NCBI GenBank assembly: GCA_945904955.1
Contig: CAMDPO010000004.1
Location: forward strand, 1-64,000
From: Rhizobium sp. Q54
Lineage (GTDB): Bacteria; Pseudomonadota; Alphaproteobacteria; UBA2966; CAIVPW01
Direction of reading: 5' to 3'
Length of the DNA: 64,000 nt
Every line of letters starts with the position of its first letter. The first letter of the stretch is position 1. Shown piece after piece: positions 27,564 to 38,969 of this stretch. A program made the translations under genes and the position numbers. The notes below the pieces were generated by a model, which saw nothing but the letters and a program-made list of their open reading frames with translations, made no database searches and was not told the DNA's origin.

Positions 27564-29504
27564 CTAGGCCGCGGAGCGTGACTTTACGAAGCTCAGCAGG
27601 CGCGTAAGCGCCGCCGGCGTCACGCCCGGAATCCGCGCTGCCGCGCCCAGACTTGCTGGCCGCTGCGCCGCTAGCTTCGACCGGACTTCGATCGACAACC
27701 CCGAAATCGACTCGTAGTCGAGGTCCTCCGGCAACCGGACGTGCTCGTCTCGCTCGAATGCAGCGACGTCCGCGCGTTGCCGGACCAAGTAGGACTCGTA
27801 GCGCGCCTCGATCTCGAGCTGCTCGAACGCGGACGGCGAAATACCTGCGAGCTCCGGCCAGACCCGAACCAGAGCCTCGCGGCCCGCGAGGCCGGCCCCG
27901 AGCATCGCGCTGGCGGTACGCCTTTGTCCGTCCTGGTTCAGACGGATGCCGTGGGCCAACGCCTCTGGCGGCGTGACCGACCGCTCGCGCAACAGCGTCC
28001 GTCCGGCATCAATAGCCGCCGCCTTGCGCCGATGCACGCCGAGCCGTTCGGCACCGACCAAGCCGATCGTCGCGCCGCCTTCGGTCAACCGGAGGTCGGC
28101 GTTGTCCGCGCGCAATGTCAGGCGGTACTCAGCGCGGGACGTGAACATCCGGTACGGCTCCTTCGTGCCGTGCGTCACCAGGTCGTCGATCAGGACGCCG
28201 ACATAGCCGTCGGTCCTCGACACAACAAACGGGCCGGAGCCCTGTGCCCAAAGAGCGGCGTTGGCGCCGGCGACCACCCCTTGGGCTCCCGCCTCTTCGT
28301 AGCCGGTCGTGCCGTTGATTTGCCCCGCGAGAAACAGGCCCGCGACGCGACGCGTCTGCAGGTCGTGCCCGAGCTGCCGCGGATCGACATAGTCGTACTC
28401 GATCGCGTACCCCGGGCGCAGGATCTGCGCCCGCTCCAGCCCGGGCACGGATTGCACGATCGCACGCTGCACGTCTTCTGGCAGCGAGGTGGAGATTCCG
28501 TTCGGGTAGACCGTGTGGTCCTCGAGCCCCTCGGGTTCCAGAAAGATCGTGTGCGAGGCCTTGTCCGCAAACCGAACGACCTTGTCCTCGATCGACGGGC
28601 AGTAGCGAGGCCCGACGCTCTCGATCTGCCCCGAGTACATCGGCGACAGATGCAGATTCTCGCGGATGATGGCGTGGGTCCGTTCGTTCGTTTGGGCCAA
28701 ATGGCAGGCGACCTGCGGCGTTTCGATCCGCTCGGTCAGGAACGAGAAGGGCTCCGGCGGGTCCTCACTCGGTTGCCGCTCCAGCCCGGAATAGTCGATG
28801 GTCCGGCCGTCCAGCCGCGGCGGCGTACCAGTCTTCAGCCGACCGAGCACAAAGCCCGCCCGCGCCAAGGTCTGCGACAGCCCAAGGCTCGGCGCTTCGC
28901 CAACGCGGCCGGCCGGCATCCGCGTCGTGCCCAGATGGATCAGCCCACGCAAGAAGGTGCCGGTCGTGACGACGACCGTACGCGAACGGATGCTCCCGCC
29001 GCCCCCGAGCCGCACACCGTGCACGGTCAACCGTCCGTTCGATTCCTGAACGTCGAGATCCTCGACCGGCGCCTCGGCGATATCCAAACCTTGGATAGCG
29101 CCGAGCAACCTCTGCATCCACAACCTGTAGAGCGCCCGATCCGCCTGCGCTCGCGGACCGCGAACCGCCGGGCCTTTACTGCGGTTCAATACCCGGAAGT
29201 GAATCCCCGCCCGGTCAGCGACACGCCCCATCAACCCGTCCAGCGCGTCGATCTCGCGCACCAGGTGCCCCTTGCCCAACCCGCCGATGGCGGGGTTGCA
29301 GGACATGGCGCCAATCGTGTCGAACCGATGGGTCAGAAGCAGCGTCCGGCCGCCGACGCGCGCCGACGCAGCCGCCGCCTCGCAGCCCGCGTGGCCACCC
29401 CCGATCACCACGACGTCGTACGACCGGTTGATGACGTCGCTCAGCGCTCTACTTGCCCCGCGGAGCGACTTACTTTCCAATGCAGAAGTCCCGGAAGACG
29501 ACAT
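27564..29504 (-). CDS. mnmG: tRNA uridine-5-carboxymethylaminomethyl(34) synthesis enzyme MnmG
   Basis: This FAD-dependent enzyme has about 646 residues. The N-terminal dinucleotide fold is [21 protein letters not shown], followed by [57 protein letters not shown] and [17 protein letters not shown]. With MnmE it modifies wobble U34 of tRNA. The start is debatable: no ATG or GTG lies after the mnmE stop. ATG 29504 inside mnmE is preceded six bases upstream by a perfect GAGGAGG, so a 35-base overlap with mnmE is proposed; TTG 29480 is the alternative. Confidence 0.95.
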   Translation of the reverse strand: MSSSGTSALESKSLRGASRALSDVINRSYDVVVIGGGHAGCEAAAASARVGGRTLLLTHRFDTIGAMSCNPAIGGLGKGHLVREIDALDGLMGRVADRAGIHFRVLNRSKGPAVRGPRAQADRALYRLWMQRLLGAIQGLDIAEAPVEDLDVQESNGRLTVHGVRLGGGGSIRSRTVVVTTGTFLRGLIHLGTTRMPAGRVGEAPSLGLSQTLARAGFVLGRLKTGTPPRLDGRTIDYSGLERQPSEDPPEPFSFLTERIETPQVACHLAQTNERTHAIIRENLHLSPMYSGQIESVGPRYCPSIEDKVVRFADKASHTIFLEPEGLEDHTVYPNGISTSLPEDVQRAIVQSVPGLERAQILRPGYAIEYDYVDPRQLGHDLQTRRVAGLFLAGQINGTTGYEEAGAQGVVAGANAALWAQGSGPFVVSRTDGYVGVLIDDLVTHGTKEPYRMFTSRAEYRLTLRADNADLRLTEGGATIGLVGAERLGVHRRKAAAIDAGRTLLRERSVTPPEALAHGIRLNQDGQRRTASAMLGAGLAGREALVRVWPELAGISPSAFEQLEIEARYESYLVRQRADVAAFERDEHVRLPEDLDYESISGLSIEVRSKLAAQRPASLGAAARIPGVTPAALTRLLSFVKSRSAA

Positions 29505-30795
29505 CCAGCACCTCCTCAACATCAACGCGACCGGTGATTCGACCGAGCGATCGGACCGCCAGCCGCAAATCCTCCGCCCGCAGCGCGAGTTCGCCCCCGC
29601 TCTCCAAGAACCGGGCCAGGCCCGCGACGCACTCGCTCAGCGCGGAATGCTGCCGAACGCTCGTGAGTCCGGGCTCCTCGCTCATGCCCGCGTGCTCTCC
29701 GGCCACCCGTTCCAATTCGTGCAGCAGCGGGCCCATGCCCTCTCCGGTCCGCGCCGACACCGGCCACTGCACGGACCCCGGCGCGACAGCAATCGATCGT
29801 ACGTCCACCTTGTTGACGACGCGCACAGCATCCGGCCCGGCCGCGGCTTGCGTACGTTCGTCTAAATGCGGCCAGACGTTCGCGTCGAAGACCGCTACCC
29901 GCACGTCCGCTCGTTGGGCGCGGTCCACCGCTCGGCGCACGCCCTCTCGCTCGATTTCGTCCTCCGACTCACGCAATCCCGCCGTGTCCGATAGGACCAC
30001 CGGCACGCCGCCCAGCTCCAAGTGCACCTCCACCACATCGCGCGTTGTTCCCGCACGAGCAGACACAATCGCCGCCTCGCGCCGGGCAATAGCGTTGAGA
30101 AGGCTCGACTTGCCCACGTTCGGTGCGCCGACGATGGCCACGTGTACGCCCGTTCGTAGCCGCTCGCCGCGGCGCGCCTCACCCAGGGCCTCGCGCATCT
30201 CCGGCACCAGCCGATGCACCCGTGCAGCGGCAGCCGCCAAAGCCTCTGTCGGGACCTCATCCTCGGCAAAGTCGATCGCGGCCTCGACGTACGCCAGAGC
30301 GCGCAGCACCTCAGAACGCCACCGCTCCAGCCTTCGGCCCAGTTCGCCCTCGAGCTGGCGCTGGGCCTGCCGCCGCTGGCCCTCGGTCTCGGCCCTTACC
30401 AGGTCCGCCAGTGCCTCTACCTGGGTCAGGTCCAGCTTGCCGTGGAAGAAGGCGCGGCGTGTGAACTCACCGGGCTCCGCCGCGGTCAAGCCGGGCAGGG
30501 CGGCGAGCGTCTCCAGCACCGCGCGGACGACCGCACGTCCGCCATGGATCTGAAACTCGGCTACGTCCTCGCCCGTGACGCTGGCGGGCGCCGGGAACCA
30601 AAGCAGTAAGCCGCGGTCCAGCAGTTCAGCCGTTCCCGGGCGCCGCAGCGCGGCAACCGACGCGTGCCGCGGTCGCGGCAGCCGTCCCGCCAACGCCTGA
30701 ATCGCCCCGCCCGCCGCGGGCCCCGATACCCGTATCACCGCTACTCCGGCGGGCCCCGGTGCGCTGGACAGCGCGAAGATCGTGTCGGCGCCCAA
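29470..30795 (-). CDS. mnmE: tRNA uridine modification GTPase MnmE
   Basis: The protein has about 441 residues. The N-terminal tetrahydrofolate-binding domain starts [23 protein letters not shown]. The GTPase domain has [28 protein letters not shown] and [18 protein letters not shown]. The C-terminal FCIGK holds the conserved Cys four residues from the end. It works with MnmG on wobble uridine. The start must be a rare codon: TTG 30795 lies two bases after the stop of the ferredoxin gene, and no ATG or GTG fits the domain start. Confidence 0.95.
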   Translation of the reverse strand: MGADTIFALSSAPGPAGVAVIRVSGPAAGGAIQALAGRLPRPRHASVAALRRPGTAELLDRGLLLWFPAPASVTGEDVAEFQIHGGRAVVRAVLETLAALPGLTAAEPGEFTRRAFFHGKLDLTQVEALADLVRAETEGQRRQAQRQLEGELGRRLERWRSEVLRALAYVEAAIDFAEDEVPTEALAAAAARVHRLVPEMREALGEARRGERLRTGVHVAIVGAPNVGKSSLLNAIARREAAIVSARAGTTRDVVEVHLELGGVPVVLSDTAGLRESEDEIEREGVRRAVDRAQRADVRVAVFDANVWPHLDERTQAAAGPDAVRVVNKVDVRSIAVAPGSVQWPVSARTGEGMGPLLHELERVAGEHAGMSEEPGLTSVRQHSALSECVAGLARFLESGGELALRAEDLRLAVRSLGRITGRVDVEEVLDVVFRDFCIGK

Positions 30796-30797
30796 AT

Positions 30798-31133
30798 CTA
30801 GGCGGCCGGCGCCTTGGCCGGCATCAGCAGGCGCTCGACAATCTCGCCGCGCACCACGTGGCGTTCCAGGATCTCGTCCATATCCGCCTTGGTCTTGGCC
30901 GTGTACCAGACCCCCTCCGGATAGATGACGACGCTCGGCCCGAGCTCGCAGCGATCGAGACAGCCGGCGTTGTTGATCCGCACGTCCTCCAGCCCCAACT
31001 GTTTGGCGCGGTCCTTCATATAGTTGCGCAGCGCCACCGAGCCCTTCATGGCGCAGCTGCCGCGCAGGTCGTCCGGCGGCCGTTGGTTGGTGCACACGAA
31101 CACGTGCTTGCGGTAAAAGAGCGGCTCCGCCAC
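30798..31133 (-). CDS. Thioredoxin-like [2Fe-2S] ferredoxin
   Basis: This 111-residue protein has cysteines at 14, 27, 58 and 62 (in VFVCTNQR, GSCAMKGS and NNAGCLDRC), which is the cluster-binding arrangement of thioredoxin-fold [2Fe-2S] ferredoxins (the NuoE-like/AaFd group). By family knowledge it is an electron carrier; the partner is unknown. The start is GTG 31133 with a perfect AAGGAG six bases upstream. mnmE starts two bases after its stop, so the two are one unit. Confidence 0.9.
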   Translation of the reverse strand: MAEPLFYRKHVFVCTNQRPPDDLRGSCAMKGSVALRNYMKDRAKQLGLEDVRINNAGCLDRCELGPSVVIYPEGVWYTAKTKADMDEILERHVVRGEIVERLLMPAKAPAA

Positions 31134-31224
31134 CTGACACTCCTTGAGAACTGGCCCGGGACGCCAAGAAGACCTACTGGCGTCCTACGGCTTTGGCCGC
31201 AACCCGTTTCGCGTACTCTGGTTC

Positions 31225-33245
<2,021 letters not shown>

Positions 33246-33249
<4 letters not shown>

Positions 33250-33770
33250 TCGCCACCACGACCGTCGCAACGCCCTTCGGCGTCCTGCTCGTGCGCGCCG
33301 AGGACGACGAGATCACTGCCGTCGCCTGGCTCGAGGGCAAGTCGCCGCAGCGCGCCCCCGCGTTACGTGGTGACAACGGCGTTCTCTCGCAGGCCCGCGC
33401 CTGGCTCGACGACTACTTCGCCGGCCGCTTCCGCGCCGTGGATTTTCCGCTCCGCGTCGACGGCACGCATTTCCAGCAACGCGTCTGGAACGCCATCGCC
33501 GCCGTGCCCCTCGGCCGGACCGCGAGCTACGGCGACATCGCCCGCGTCACCAAGTCCGGTCCGCGCGCGGTCGGTGGCGCCTGTGGTGCCAATCCGATCT
33601 GCGTTGTCGTGCCCTGTCATCGCGTGCTGGCCGCCGGCCGTCGCATCGGCGGCTACTCCGGCGGCCGTGGCCTCGACACCAAGATTCTTCTGCTGCGCCA
33701 CGAAGGCGTAGCGATCCCCTCGCCGGCGCGGCGGGCGCGCACGGCCCCACAAACGAGCATGACCCTGTGA
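33246..33770 (+). CDS. ogt: Methylated-DNA--[protein]-cysteine S-methyltransferase (Ogt/MGMT)
   Basis: This 174-residue suicide repair enzyme removes alkyl groups from O6-guanine. The active site is PCHRV with Cys124. Other motifs: FQQRVWNAIAAVPLGRTASYGDIA, the helix-turn-helix region with AVGGACGANPICVVVPCHRV, and GGYSGG. The gene starts inside the stop of the DUF255 gene and overlaps the next gene by four bases, so all three form one operon. Confidence 0.95.
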
Positions 33771-35899
33771 GCACAGCAGTTTCTTTCGAGGTGAGCGCAG
33801 CGCTCGCCGAAGCGCGTCAGCACTATGTGGAAGGCCGCCTGTCCGACGCCGAGCACATCGTCCGCCAGATCGTCAAAACGTACCCGAACAATGCCGAGGC
33901 GTTGTATCTGCTCGGCGCCGTCGCCTACCGCGCCCAGCAGTTCGACATGTCGGCGCGCCACATGCAGCGCGTGCTCGCTCTGCAGCCGCGCCACCACGAC
34001 GCCATGCTGACGCTGGGAATGGCCCTGCGTGGCCAGAAGAAGCCGAAGGAGGCGCTCCCCGTCCTGCGCAAGGCAGCGACGATGAAGCCAAGCTCGTTCG
34101 ACGGCCGGTATCACCTGGCGCTCGCCGAACTCGAGACCGGCGACATGGCCGCCGGCGCCAAGCACCTCGAACGCGCGGTGAAAGAAAATCCGGAGTCGGC
34201 CGCCGTCCGCAACACGTACGCCGGCGTCCTCTATCAGCTCGGCGACATCGAAGAGTCGTTGCGTCAGTTGCGCAAGGCCGCGTCGCTCGCGCCGGAGGCG
34301 ACCGACGTGCAGCAGAATCTTGCCGTCGCTCTGCAGAACGTCAACCTGCACGAGGAAGCCGTCGAGCAATTCCGCAAGGTGCTCGCCCTGCAGCCCGATC
34401 ACTTCGACGCCGTGTACGGCCTCGCCAACTCGCTCGTCTCGATGCGCCAGCTCGACGAGGCGTACGTCCTGTTCGAGCACCTTCTCAAGGAAGGCCCGAA
34501 GATGGTGCCGCCGCGCTCCAACTACGGGCTGGCGCTGCGCCACGGCAATCGCCCGCACGAATCCGCCGAGCATTTGCGTCAGGCGCTCGCCGACGCGCAC
34601 GGCGAGCCGTTCATCGCCGCCAACCTCGCCGAGTCCCTGGTCGCCGCCGGCGACACCGACGAGGCGGCCAAGGTATTACGCGCGTCGTTCGAAAGCCGCC
34701 CCTCCGGCGGCGTCATCCTGCAGCTCGGCGACTTGCTCGCGCGCCTCGGCAAGACCAGCGAAGCCATCGCGACGTTCGAGCGCGTGCTGCAGCAGCAGGC
34801 CGACAATCCCATCGCGCTCGTCAGCCTGTGCGACATCTGCGGCAAGGATTTGCCGCGCGGCGTCGAGGATCAGCTCGTCATGCTGACCACCAACGAGCAG
34901 CGTTCTCCCGGTGAGCGCGCCAAGGCACACCTCGCCCTCGGCCGCACCTACGACGCGCGCGGCGAGTACGACCGCGCCTTCGAGCAGTTCGCCACCGCCA
35001 ACAAATCACGTGCCGCTGGGCAGCCGTTCGACATGCCGGCGTTCCGCGCCTGGATCTCGCGCCAGATCGCTGCGTTCACGCCCGAAACCGTTGCCGCCAA
35101 GCGCGGCATGGGCAGCGACTCCGACGTTCCGGTGTTCGTCGTCGGCCTGCCGCGTTCCGGCGCGACGCTCGTCGAGCGCATCGTCGCCGCGCATCCCTAC
35201 GGCTGGGGCCTCGGCGAGCCGCAGGACCTCTATGTCCTCGCGCGCCGCCTGCCGCCGCTGATCGCGGCCGGCGCGACCGCCGGCATGGCAATCGCCGCGC
35301 CGCAGAGCGAGTGGATGGGGAGCCAAGCCAACCGCGAGTATCCCGATTGCATCCGCGACCTGACCGCCGACGTCGGCCGCCCGGTCGCCGCCGATTTCGT
35401 CGCCCTGCGTCAGCGTCACGCACCGAAGGCGAAGCGCGTCGCCGACAAGAGCTCCATGCACTGGCAGTTCGTCGGTCTTGCCCACGTGCTGTTCCCGCGC
35501 GCCGCTGTCGTGCACGTGACGCGCGATCCGCTCGACACGATGTTCTCGATCTTCGGCTTCCATTTTCCGGGCGATCATCCGTTCCCGTCCGACCTCACGG
35601 CGCTGGGCGTCTACTGGCGCGAGTACCAGCGCCTGATGACACACTGGCGCACGTTCGCGACGATGACCGAGATCAAATACGAGGACTTGGTGCGCGCCCC
35701 GGAAGCGACCGCGAAGACCTTGCTCGCTGCCGTCGGCTTGCCATGGGACGCGAATGCGCTGAAGTTCGGCGAACTCGCGCGCCCAGTCACGACGCAAAGC
35801 CGCGCGCGGCACCGCAAGCCACTCGACGCAACCCGCGTCGGCAACGCGCAGAACTATGCGGAGTTCCTGAAGCCGCTCCGCGACGCCACCGCCAAGTAG
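33767..35899 (+). CDS. TPR protein with C-terminal sulfotransferase domain
   Basis: The protein has 710 residues. About eight or nine TPR repeats fill residues 10-410 (for example ARHMQRVLALQPRHHDAMLT and EAVEQFRKVLALQPDHFDAV). The C-terminal 270 residues match sulfotransferases: a 5'-PAPS-type loop VFVVGLPRSGATLVERIVAAHP, then AKRVADKSSMHWQFVGLAHVLFPRAAVVHVTRDPLDTMFSIFG and a YWREYQRLMTHWR helix. This resembles protein-tyrosine or surface-sulfating TPR enzymes of Alphaproteobacteria; the substrate is unknown. The start is GTG 33767 in a GTGA overlap with ogt. Confidence 0.88.
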   Translation: MSTAVSFEVSAALAEARQHYVEGRLSDAEHIVRQIVKTYPNNAEALYLLGAVAYRAQQFDMSARHMQRVLALQPRHHDAMLTLGMALRGQKKPKEALPVLRKAATMKPSSFDGRYHLALAELETGDMAAGAKHLERAVKENPESAAVRNTYAGVLYQLGDIEESLRQLRKAASLAPEATDVQQNLAVALQNVNLHEEAVEQFRKVLALQPDHFDAVYGLANSLVSMRQLDEAYVLFEHLLKEGPKMVPPRSNYGLALRHGNRPHESAEHLRQALADAHGEPFIAANLAESLVAAGDTDEAAKVLRASFESRPSGGVILQLGDLLARLGKTSEAIATFERVLQQQADNPIALVSLCDICGKDLPRGVEDQLVMLTTNEQRSPGERAKAHLALGRTYDARGEYDRAFEQFATANKSRAAGQPFDMPAFRAWISRQIAAFTPETVAAKRGMGSDSDVPVFVVGLPRSGATLVERIVAAHPYGWGLGEPQDLYVLARRLPPLIAAGATAGMAIAAPQSEWMGSQANREYPDCIRDLTADVGRPVAADFVALRQRHAPKAKRVADKSSMHWQFVGLAHVLFPRAAVVHVTRDPLDTMFSIFGFHFPGDHPFPSDLTALGVYWREYQRLMTHWRTFATMTEIKYEDLVRAPEATAKTLLAAVGLPWDANALKFGELARPVTTQSRARHRKPLDATRVGNAQNYAEFLKPLRDATAK

Positions 35900-35905
35900 G
35901 GGGCG

Positions 35906-36073
35906 CTAAGTAGCGGAGCGCCGCAGCCAGTACGCCTGCACTGCAATGGCGACGCCGGCGATCGTCACGAACAGTTTGAGCGCGCCGCCTTCGAGCGGCT
36001 CGGTCGTGACCAGGAGGACGATGACCGCGGCGTAGACCCATACCGCCAGGAGATGTGCGTCGCGCTTCTGCAT
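35906..36073 (-). CDS. Small two-span membrane protein (54 aa)
   Basis: Starts MQKRDAHLLAVWVYAAVIVL and has two hydrophobic spans (about 8-22 and 31-48), then WLRRSAT. The start ATG 36073 has AAGGAAG nine bases upstream; a longer open frame from 36130 lacks a site. No family recognised. It lies at the edge of the accessory patch, convergent with the TPR-sulfotransferase gene. Confidence 0.65.
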   Translation of the reverse strand: MQKRDAHLLAVWVYAAVIVLLVTTEPLEGGALKLFVTIAGVAIAVQAYWLRRSAT

Positions 36074-36116
36074 GCCTGCTTCCTTTGGTCTACGGCTTGA
36101 GCCTTGGCGGCTGGCA

Positions 36117-36311
36117 CTACTCGCTTGCATCGTCGGACTCTGACTGTCGAACGACTATGTGATTCTTGGCGATTGCCTCACGGATCCCCGCCTCGATCAA
36201 CGTACGGGCGACACTGTCAATGCTGGCGCCGTAGAGCCCCGTACGCCTGAGGTCATCCAGGTAGAGCATGGTTCTTGACGACAATCGTGGGGTCGCTCGA
36301 TCGCTGGCCAC
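36117..36311 (-). CDS. Ribbon-helix-helix-like small protein, possible antitoxin or autorepressor
   Basis: A protein of about 64 residues reading MASDRATPRLSSRTMLYLDDLRRTGLYGASIDSVARTLIEAGIREAI. The LxxRTxxYLDDLxRTGLYGxxxxxVARTLIExGIR pattern is shared with small DNA-binding proteins of the ribbon-helix-helix type found widely in Alphaproteobacteria. GTG 36311 keeps this motif whole; GGAG lies about 13 bases upstream, and ATG 36218 (MLYLDDL) would be a shorter option. Immediately upstream, four phased 11-bp repeats look like its operator. It sits downstream of a PBECR-like nuclease gene. Confidence 0.6.
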   Translation of the reverse strand: MASDRATPRLSSRTMLYLDDLRRTGLYGASIDSVARTLIEAGIREAIAKNHIVVRQSESDDASE

Positions 36312-36340
36312 TGGGCGAGAGTATCTCCAGCGGCGACCGC

Positions 36341-36384
36341 TTGGTACCCATACGAGTACCATTTGGCTACCAATTGGCTACCAT
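36341..36384. repeat. Four phased 11-bp repeats upstream of the ribbon-helix-helix-like gene
   Basis: Successive 11-base units are TTGGTACCCAT, ACGAGTACCAT, TTGGCTACCAA and TTGGCTACCAT. The last two match at 10 of 11 bases. Eleven bases is close to one helical turn, which suits cooperative binding of a small dimeric repressor on one face of DNA. The block lies about 30-75 bases before GTG 36311. Confidence 0.7.
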
Positions 36385-36491
36385 ATGTAGTATGGTGCCC
36401 CGGCGTGGGTGACACGGTGAGTCTCCCCGCCGTAGCACGGTCGCAAGGCCGGAGCGCAATGGGGGACCTTAGGGAGCGCCCCCCTCACGCA

Positions 36492-36953
36492 CTACCTGGC
36501 GCGGTTGTCCGAAAGACGCCGCGCCAAGTTGTTTTCGTGGTCCCGGAGCACGGTTCCTCGGCCTGCCGCGCGGCGGTAGATGCGTATGAAATCGGCGAGC
36601 CCGCTCCGATGCAGCGTTGTGACGAACACCTCGTCGCCTTGAGTGGTCTTGAGCGCCGCGTGCCAAAACTTGAACGGCTGCGCGCCAACGTCCGCATAGC
36701 ACGCCTCGACGCACCGCCGCTTGTTTCCGGGGACGAGATAGCCGCGCGACAAGATATCGGGAAGGCGGACGTAGTCTTGGAAATTGACCTCCGGATGACG
36801 AAACTGGGTCTTCGTCAACGTCCAGTCAGATATCCAAGCGACAGTGCCTTCGGGCACGCCCAACGCTCGGGCCGCCGTTCTGTCGAGGCGCCAAGCTTCG
36901 ACTGGTCCGGGGTCGGTTCCAGCTAGGTAGTTGGCGAGTTGAACGTCGTCCAC
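36492..36953 (-). CDS. PBECR-like putative nuclease toxin domain protein
   Basis: A protein of 153 residues. The C-terminal half, with DYVRLPDILSRGYLVPGNKR, FWHAALKTTQGDEVFVTTLHR and a closing FIRIYRR, has the pattern of the phage-borne PBECR superfamily (Barnase/EndoU/colicin/RelE-like RNA-cleaving folds): a KTT strand, an FVTT(L/F)(H/Y)RS strand and a basic C-terminal helix. No signal peptide. The start is GTG 36953, just after AGGTGAG. By analogy it might cut RNA; this is inference. It lies 180 bases before a ribbon-helix-helix-like gene on the same strand. Confidence 0.55.
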   Translation of the reverse strand: MDDVQLANYLAGTDPGPVEAWRLDRTAARALGVPEGTVAWISDWTLTKTQFRHPEVNFQDYVRLPDILSRGYLVPGNKRRCVEACYADVGAQPFKFWHAALKTTQGDEVFVTTLHRSGLADFIRIYRRAAGRGTVLRDHENNLARRLSDNRAR

Positions 36954-36968
36954 CTCACCTATTTAGCG

Positions 36969-38222
36969 CTAGGCGTTCATCGAGTCGAAGAACTCGGCGT
37001 TGGTCTTGGTGCCCTTCATCTTGGACAGCAAGAACTCCATCGAGTCGACCACGCCCATCGGCATCAGGATGCGGCGCAGCACCCACATCTTGGACAGCGT
37101 GCCCTTGTCGACGAGCAGCTCTTCCTTGCGCGTGCCGGAACGCGTGATGTCGATGGCCGGCCAGGTGCGCTTGTCGCTGAGCTTGCGGTCGAGAATGATC
37201 TCGCAGTTACCGGTGCCCTTGAACTCCTCGAAGATCACTTCGTCCATGCGGCTGCCGGTGTCGATCAGCGCCGTGGCGATGATGGTCAGCGAGCCGCCGT
37301 TCTCGATGTTGCGCGCCGCGCCGAAGAACCGTTTGGGGCGCTGCAGCGCGTTGGCATCGACGCCGCCGGTCAACACCTTGCCCGACGACGGCACCACGGT
37401 GTTGTAAGCGCGCGCCAAGCGCGTGATCGAGTCGAGCAGGATCACCACGTCGCGGCCGTACTCGACCAGGCGCTTCGCCTTGGCGATCACCATTTCGGCG
37501 ACCTGCACGTGGCGCGAGGCCGGCTCGTCGAACGTCGAGCTTACTACCTCGCCGTTGACCGAGCGCTTCATGTCGGTGACTTCCTCGGGCCGCTCGTCGA
37601 TGAGCAGCACGATCAGGTAGGCATCGGGGTGGTTGTGGCTGATCGAGTGCGCGATGGTCTGCAGCATCATCGTCTTGCCGGTGCGCGGCGGCGCGACGAT
37701 CAGTCCGCGCTGGCCCATGCCGAGCGGCGTGATGAGGTCGAGCACGCGCGCGCTGGGATCGCCGCCCGCCTTCTCGATCTCGAGCTTGAAGCGCTTCTCC
37801 GGATAGAGCGGCGTCAGGTTGTCGAAGTTGACCTTGTGACGAACCTTCTCGGTGTCTTCGAAGTTGACGCTCTTGACGCGCAGCAGCGCGAAGTAGCGCT
37901 CGCCTTCCTTGGGTGCGCGAATCTCGCCTTCGACCGTGTCGCCGGTGCGCAACGCGAAGCGCCGCACCTGGCTTGGGGAGACGTAGATGTCGTCCGGACC
38001 GGGCAGGTAGTTCGACTCAGGCGAGCGCAGGAACCCAAACCCGTCCTGCAGGATCTCGAGCACGCCGACGCCGGTAATCTCGACGTTGTCTTCGGCGAGC
38101 TGCTTCAGGATCGCGAACATCATGTCCTGCGTCCGCAGCGAATTGGCGTTCTCGACGTTGTGCGCCTCGGCGAACGCGAGGAGCTCGGTCGGCGACTTGC
38201 GCTTGAGTTCTTGGAGGTTCAT
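36969..38222 (-). CDS. rho: Transcription termination factor Rho
   Basis: A 417-residue hexameric RNA-dependent ATPase that ends transcription. The N-terminal domain starts [19 protein letters not shown]; the RNA-binding cold-shock-like domain has [37 protein letters not shown]. The ATPase core contains [23 protein letters not shown] (P-loop), [13 protein letters not shown], the Q-loop region [12 protein letters not shown] and the R-loop region [20 protein letters not shown]. Length is normal. It follows hemJ on the leftward side of the proposed origin. Confidence 0.98.
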   Translation of the reverse strand: MNLQELKRKSPTELLAFAEAHNVENANSLRTQDMMFAILKQLAEDNVEITGVGVLEILQDGFGFLRSPESNYLPGPDDIYVSPSQVRRFALRTGDTVEGEIRAPKEGERYFALLRVKSVNFEDTEKVRHKVNFDNLTPLYPEKRFKLEIEKAGGDPSARVLDLITPLGMGQRGLIVAPPRTGKTMMLQTIAHSISHNHPDAYLIVLLIDERPEEVTDMKRSVNGEVVSSTFDEPASRHVQVAEMVIAKAKRLVEYGRDVVILLDSITRLARAYNTVVPSSGKVLTGGVDANALQRPKRFFGAARNIENGGSLTIIATALIDTGSRMDEVIFEEFKGTGNCEIILDRKLSDKRTWPAIDITRSGTRKEELLVDKGTLSKMWVLRRILMPMGVVDSMEFLLSKMKGTKTNAEFFDSMNA

Positions 38223-38516
38223 GGCTGGTTTCGGGGTCTGATGAGCCTGGGGACAGCGCTCGGGTGGGGGACGGGAAGTGGGGCGGATCAGTCGCCGTCC
38301 AGGGCTCGGGTCTTGCGCTCGCGTCTTGAATGCGAGAGTGCCGCGAGGGGCACCGAGCAGGACTGGACTTGGTGGGAAGAGCGGGCGGCGTGCGCCCGCG
38401 GTGCTGACGGGGACAGTTAAGGCGAAGATTTCGCCTAAGTCAAACCCACCGAGGAGGGAGACGCGTAGTTGTTACCACAAGTTGCCGCTCGTCACCCGGA
38501 GCTTGTGTCGCCGCAG
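38223..38516. other. Intergenic region between hemJ and rho
   Basis: These 294 bases form the leader and promoter region of rho. A seven-base inverted repeat (AGGCGAA at 38420-38426, TTCGCCT at 38430-38436) lies near the hemJ end without a T tract. No clear promoter or coding frame was seen. Rho genes are often autoregulated in the leader, but nothing here proves it. Confidence 0.35.
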
Positions 38517-38969
38517 CTAGAACGGCTTCACGATCACCATGACGACGATGACGATCATCAGCACCGTCGGCACTTCGTTGATCATGCGGTAGAACCGCGC
38601 CAGCCGCGTGTTGCGGTCGGCCTCGAAATCCTTGCGCCAGCGCGCCAGGTTGCCGTGCAGCGCGCTCATGGCGATCACCGCCGCGGCCTTCACCCATGGC
38701 CAGCCTTGGCTCCAATCCACAACCCCTGGTGTGAACACCAGCGTCAGGCCGAACAGCCACGTGGCGATCATCGCCGGATTGAGGATGGCGCGCAAAAGGC
38801 GCCGCTCCATCACCTTGAACGTCTCGGACTTCTCCGAGCCGGCCGCCGAGTCCGCGTGATAGACGAACAGGCGCGGCAGATAGAACATCCCGGCCATCCA
38901 CGCGATCACTGAGACGACGTGCAGCGCAGTGACGATCTGGCGCCACGGATACTCCGCCAACGCGCTCAT
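38517..38969 (-). CDS. hemJ: Protoporphyrinogen oxidase HemJ
   Basis: This 150-residue integral membrane protein has about four spans. The N-terminal YPWRQIVTALHVVSVIAWMAGMFYLPRLFVYH includes the conserved His (residue 17) and Arg-Leu-Phe-Val-Tyr-His of the HemJ family. GWPWVKAAAVIAMSALHG and RFYRMINEVPTVLMIVIV close the protein. It makes protoporphyrin IX, which the next enzyme, ferrochelatase, uses; the two genes overlap by four bases. ATG 38969 is the family start. Confidence 0.92.
   Translation of the reverse strand: MSALAEYPWRQIVTALHVVSVIAWMAGMFYLPRLFVYHADSAAGSEKSETFKVMERRLLRAILNPAMIATWLFGLTLVFTPGVVDWSQGWPWVKAAAVIAMSALHGNLARWRKDFEADRNTRLARFYRMINEVPTVLMIVIVVMVIVKPF

Noticed and set aside
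27741..29537. Long open frame of about 598 codons on the plus strand, opposite mnmG.
   Set aside because: It is an antisense shadow of mnmG in GC-rich DNA. Arg/His/Gln-rich composition, no domain, no ribosome-binding site.
38420..38436. Seven-base inverted repeat after hemJ.
   Set aside because: Short and without a T tract; not called a terminator or operator.
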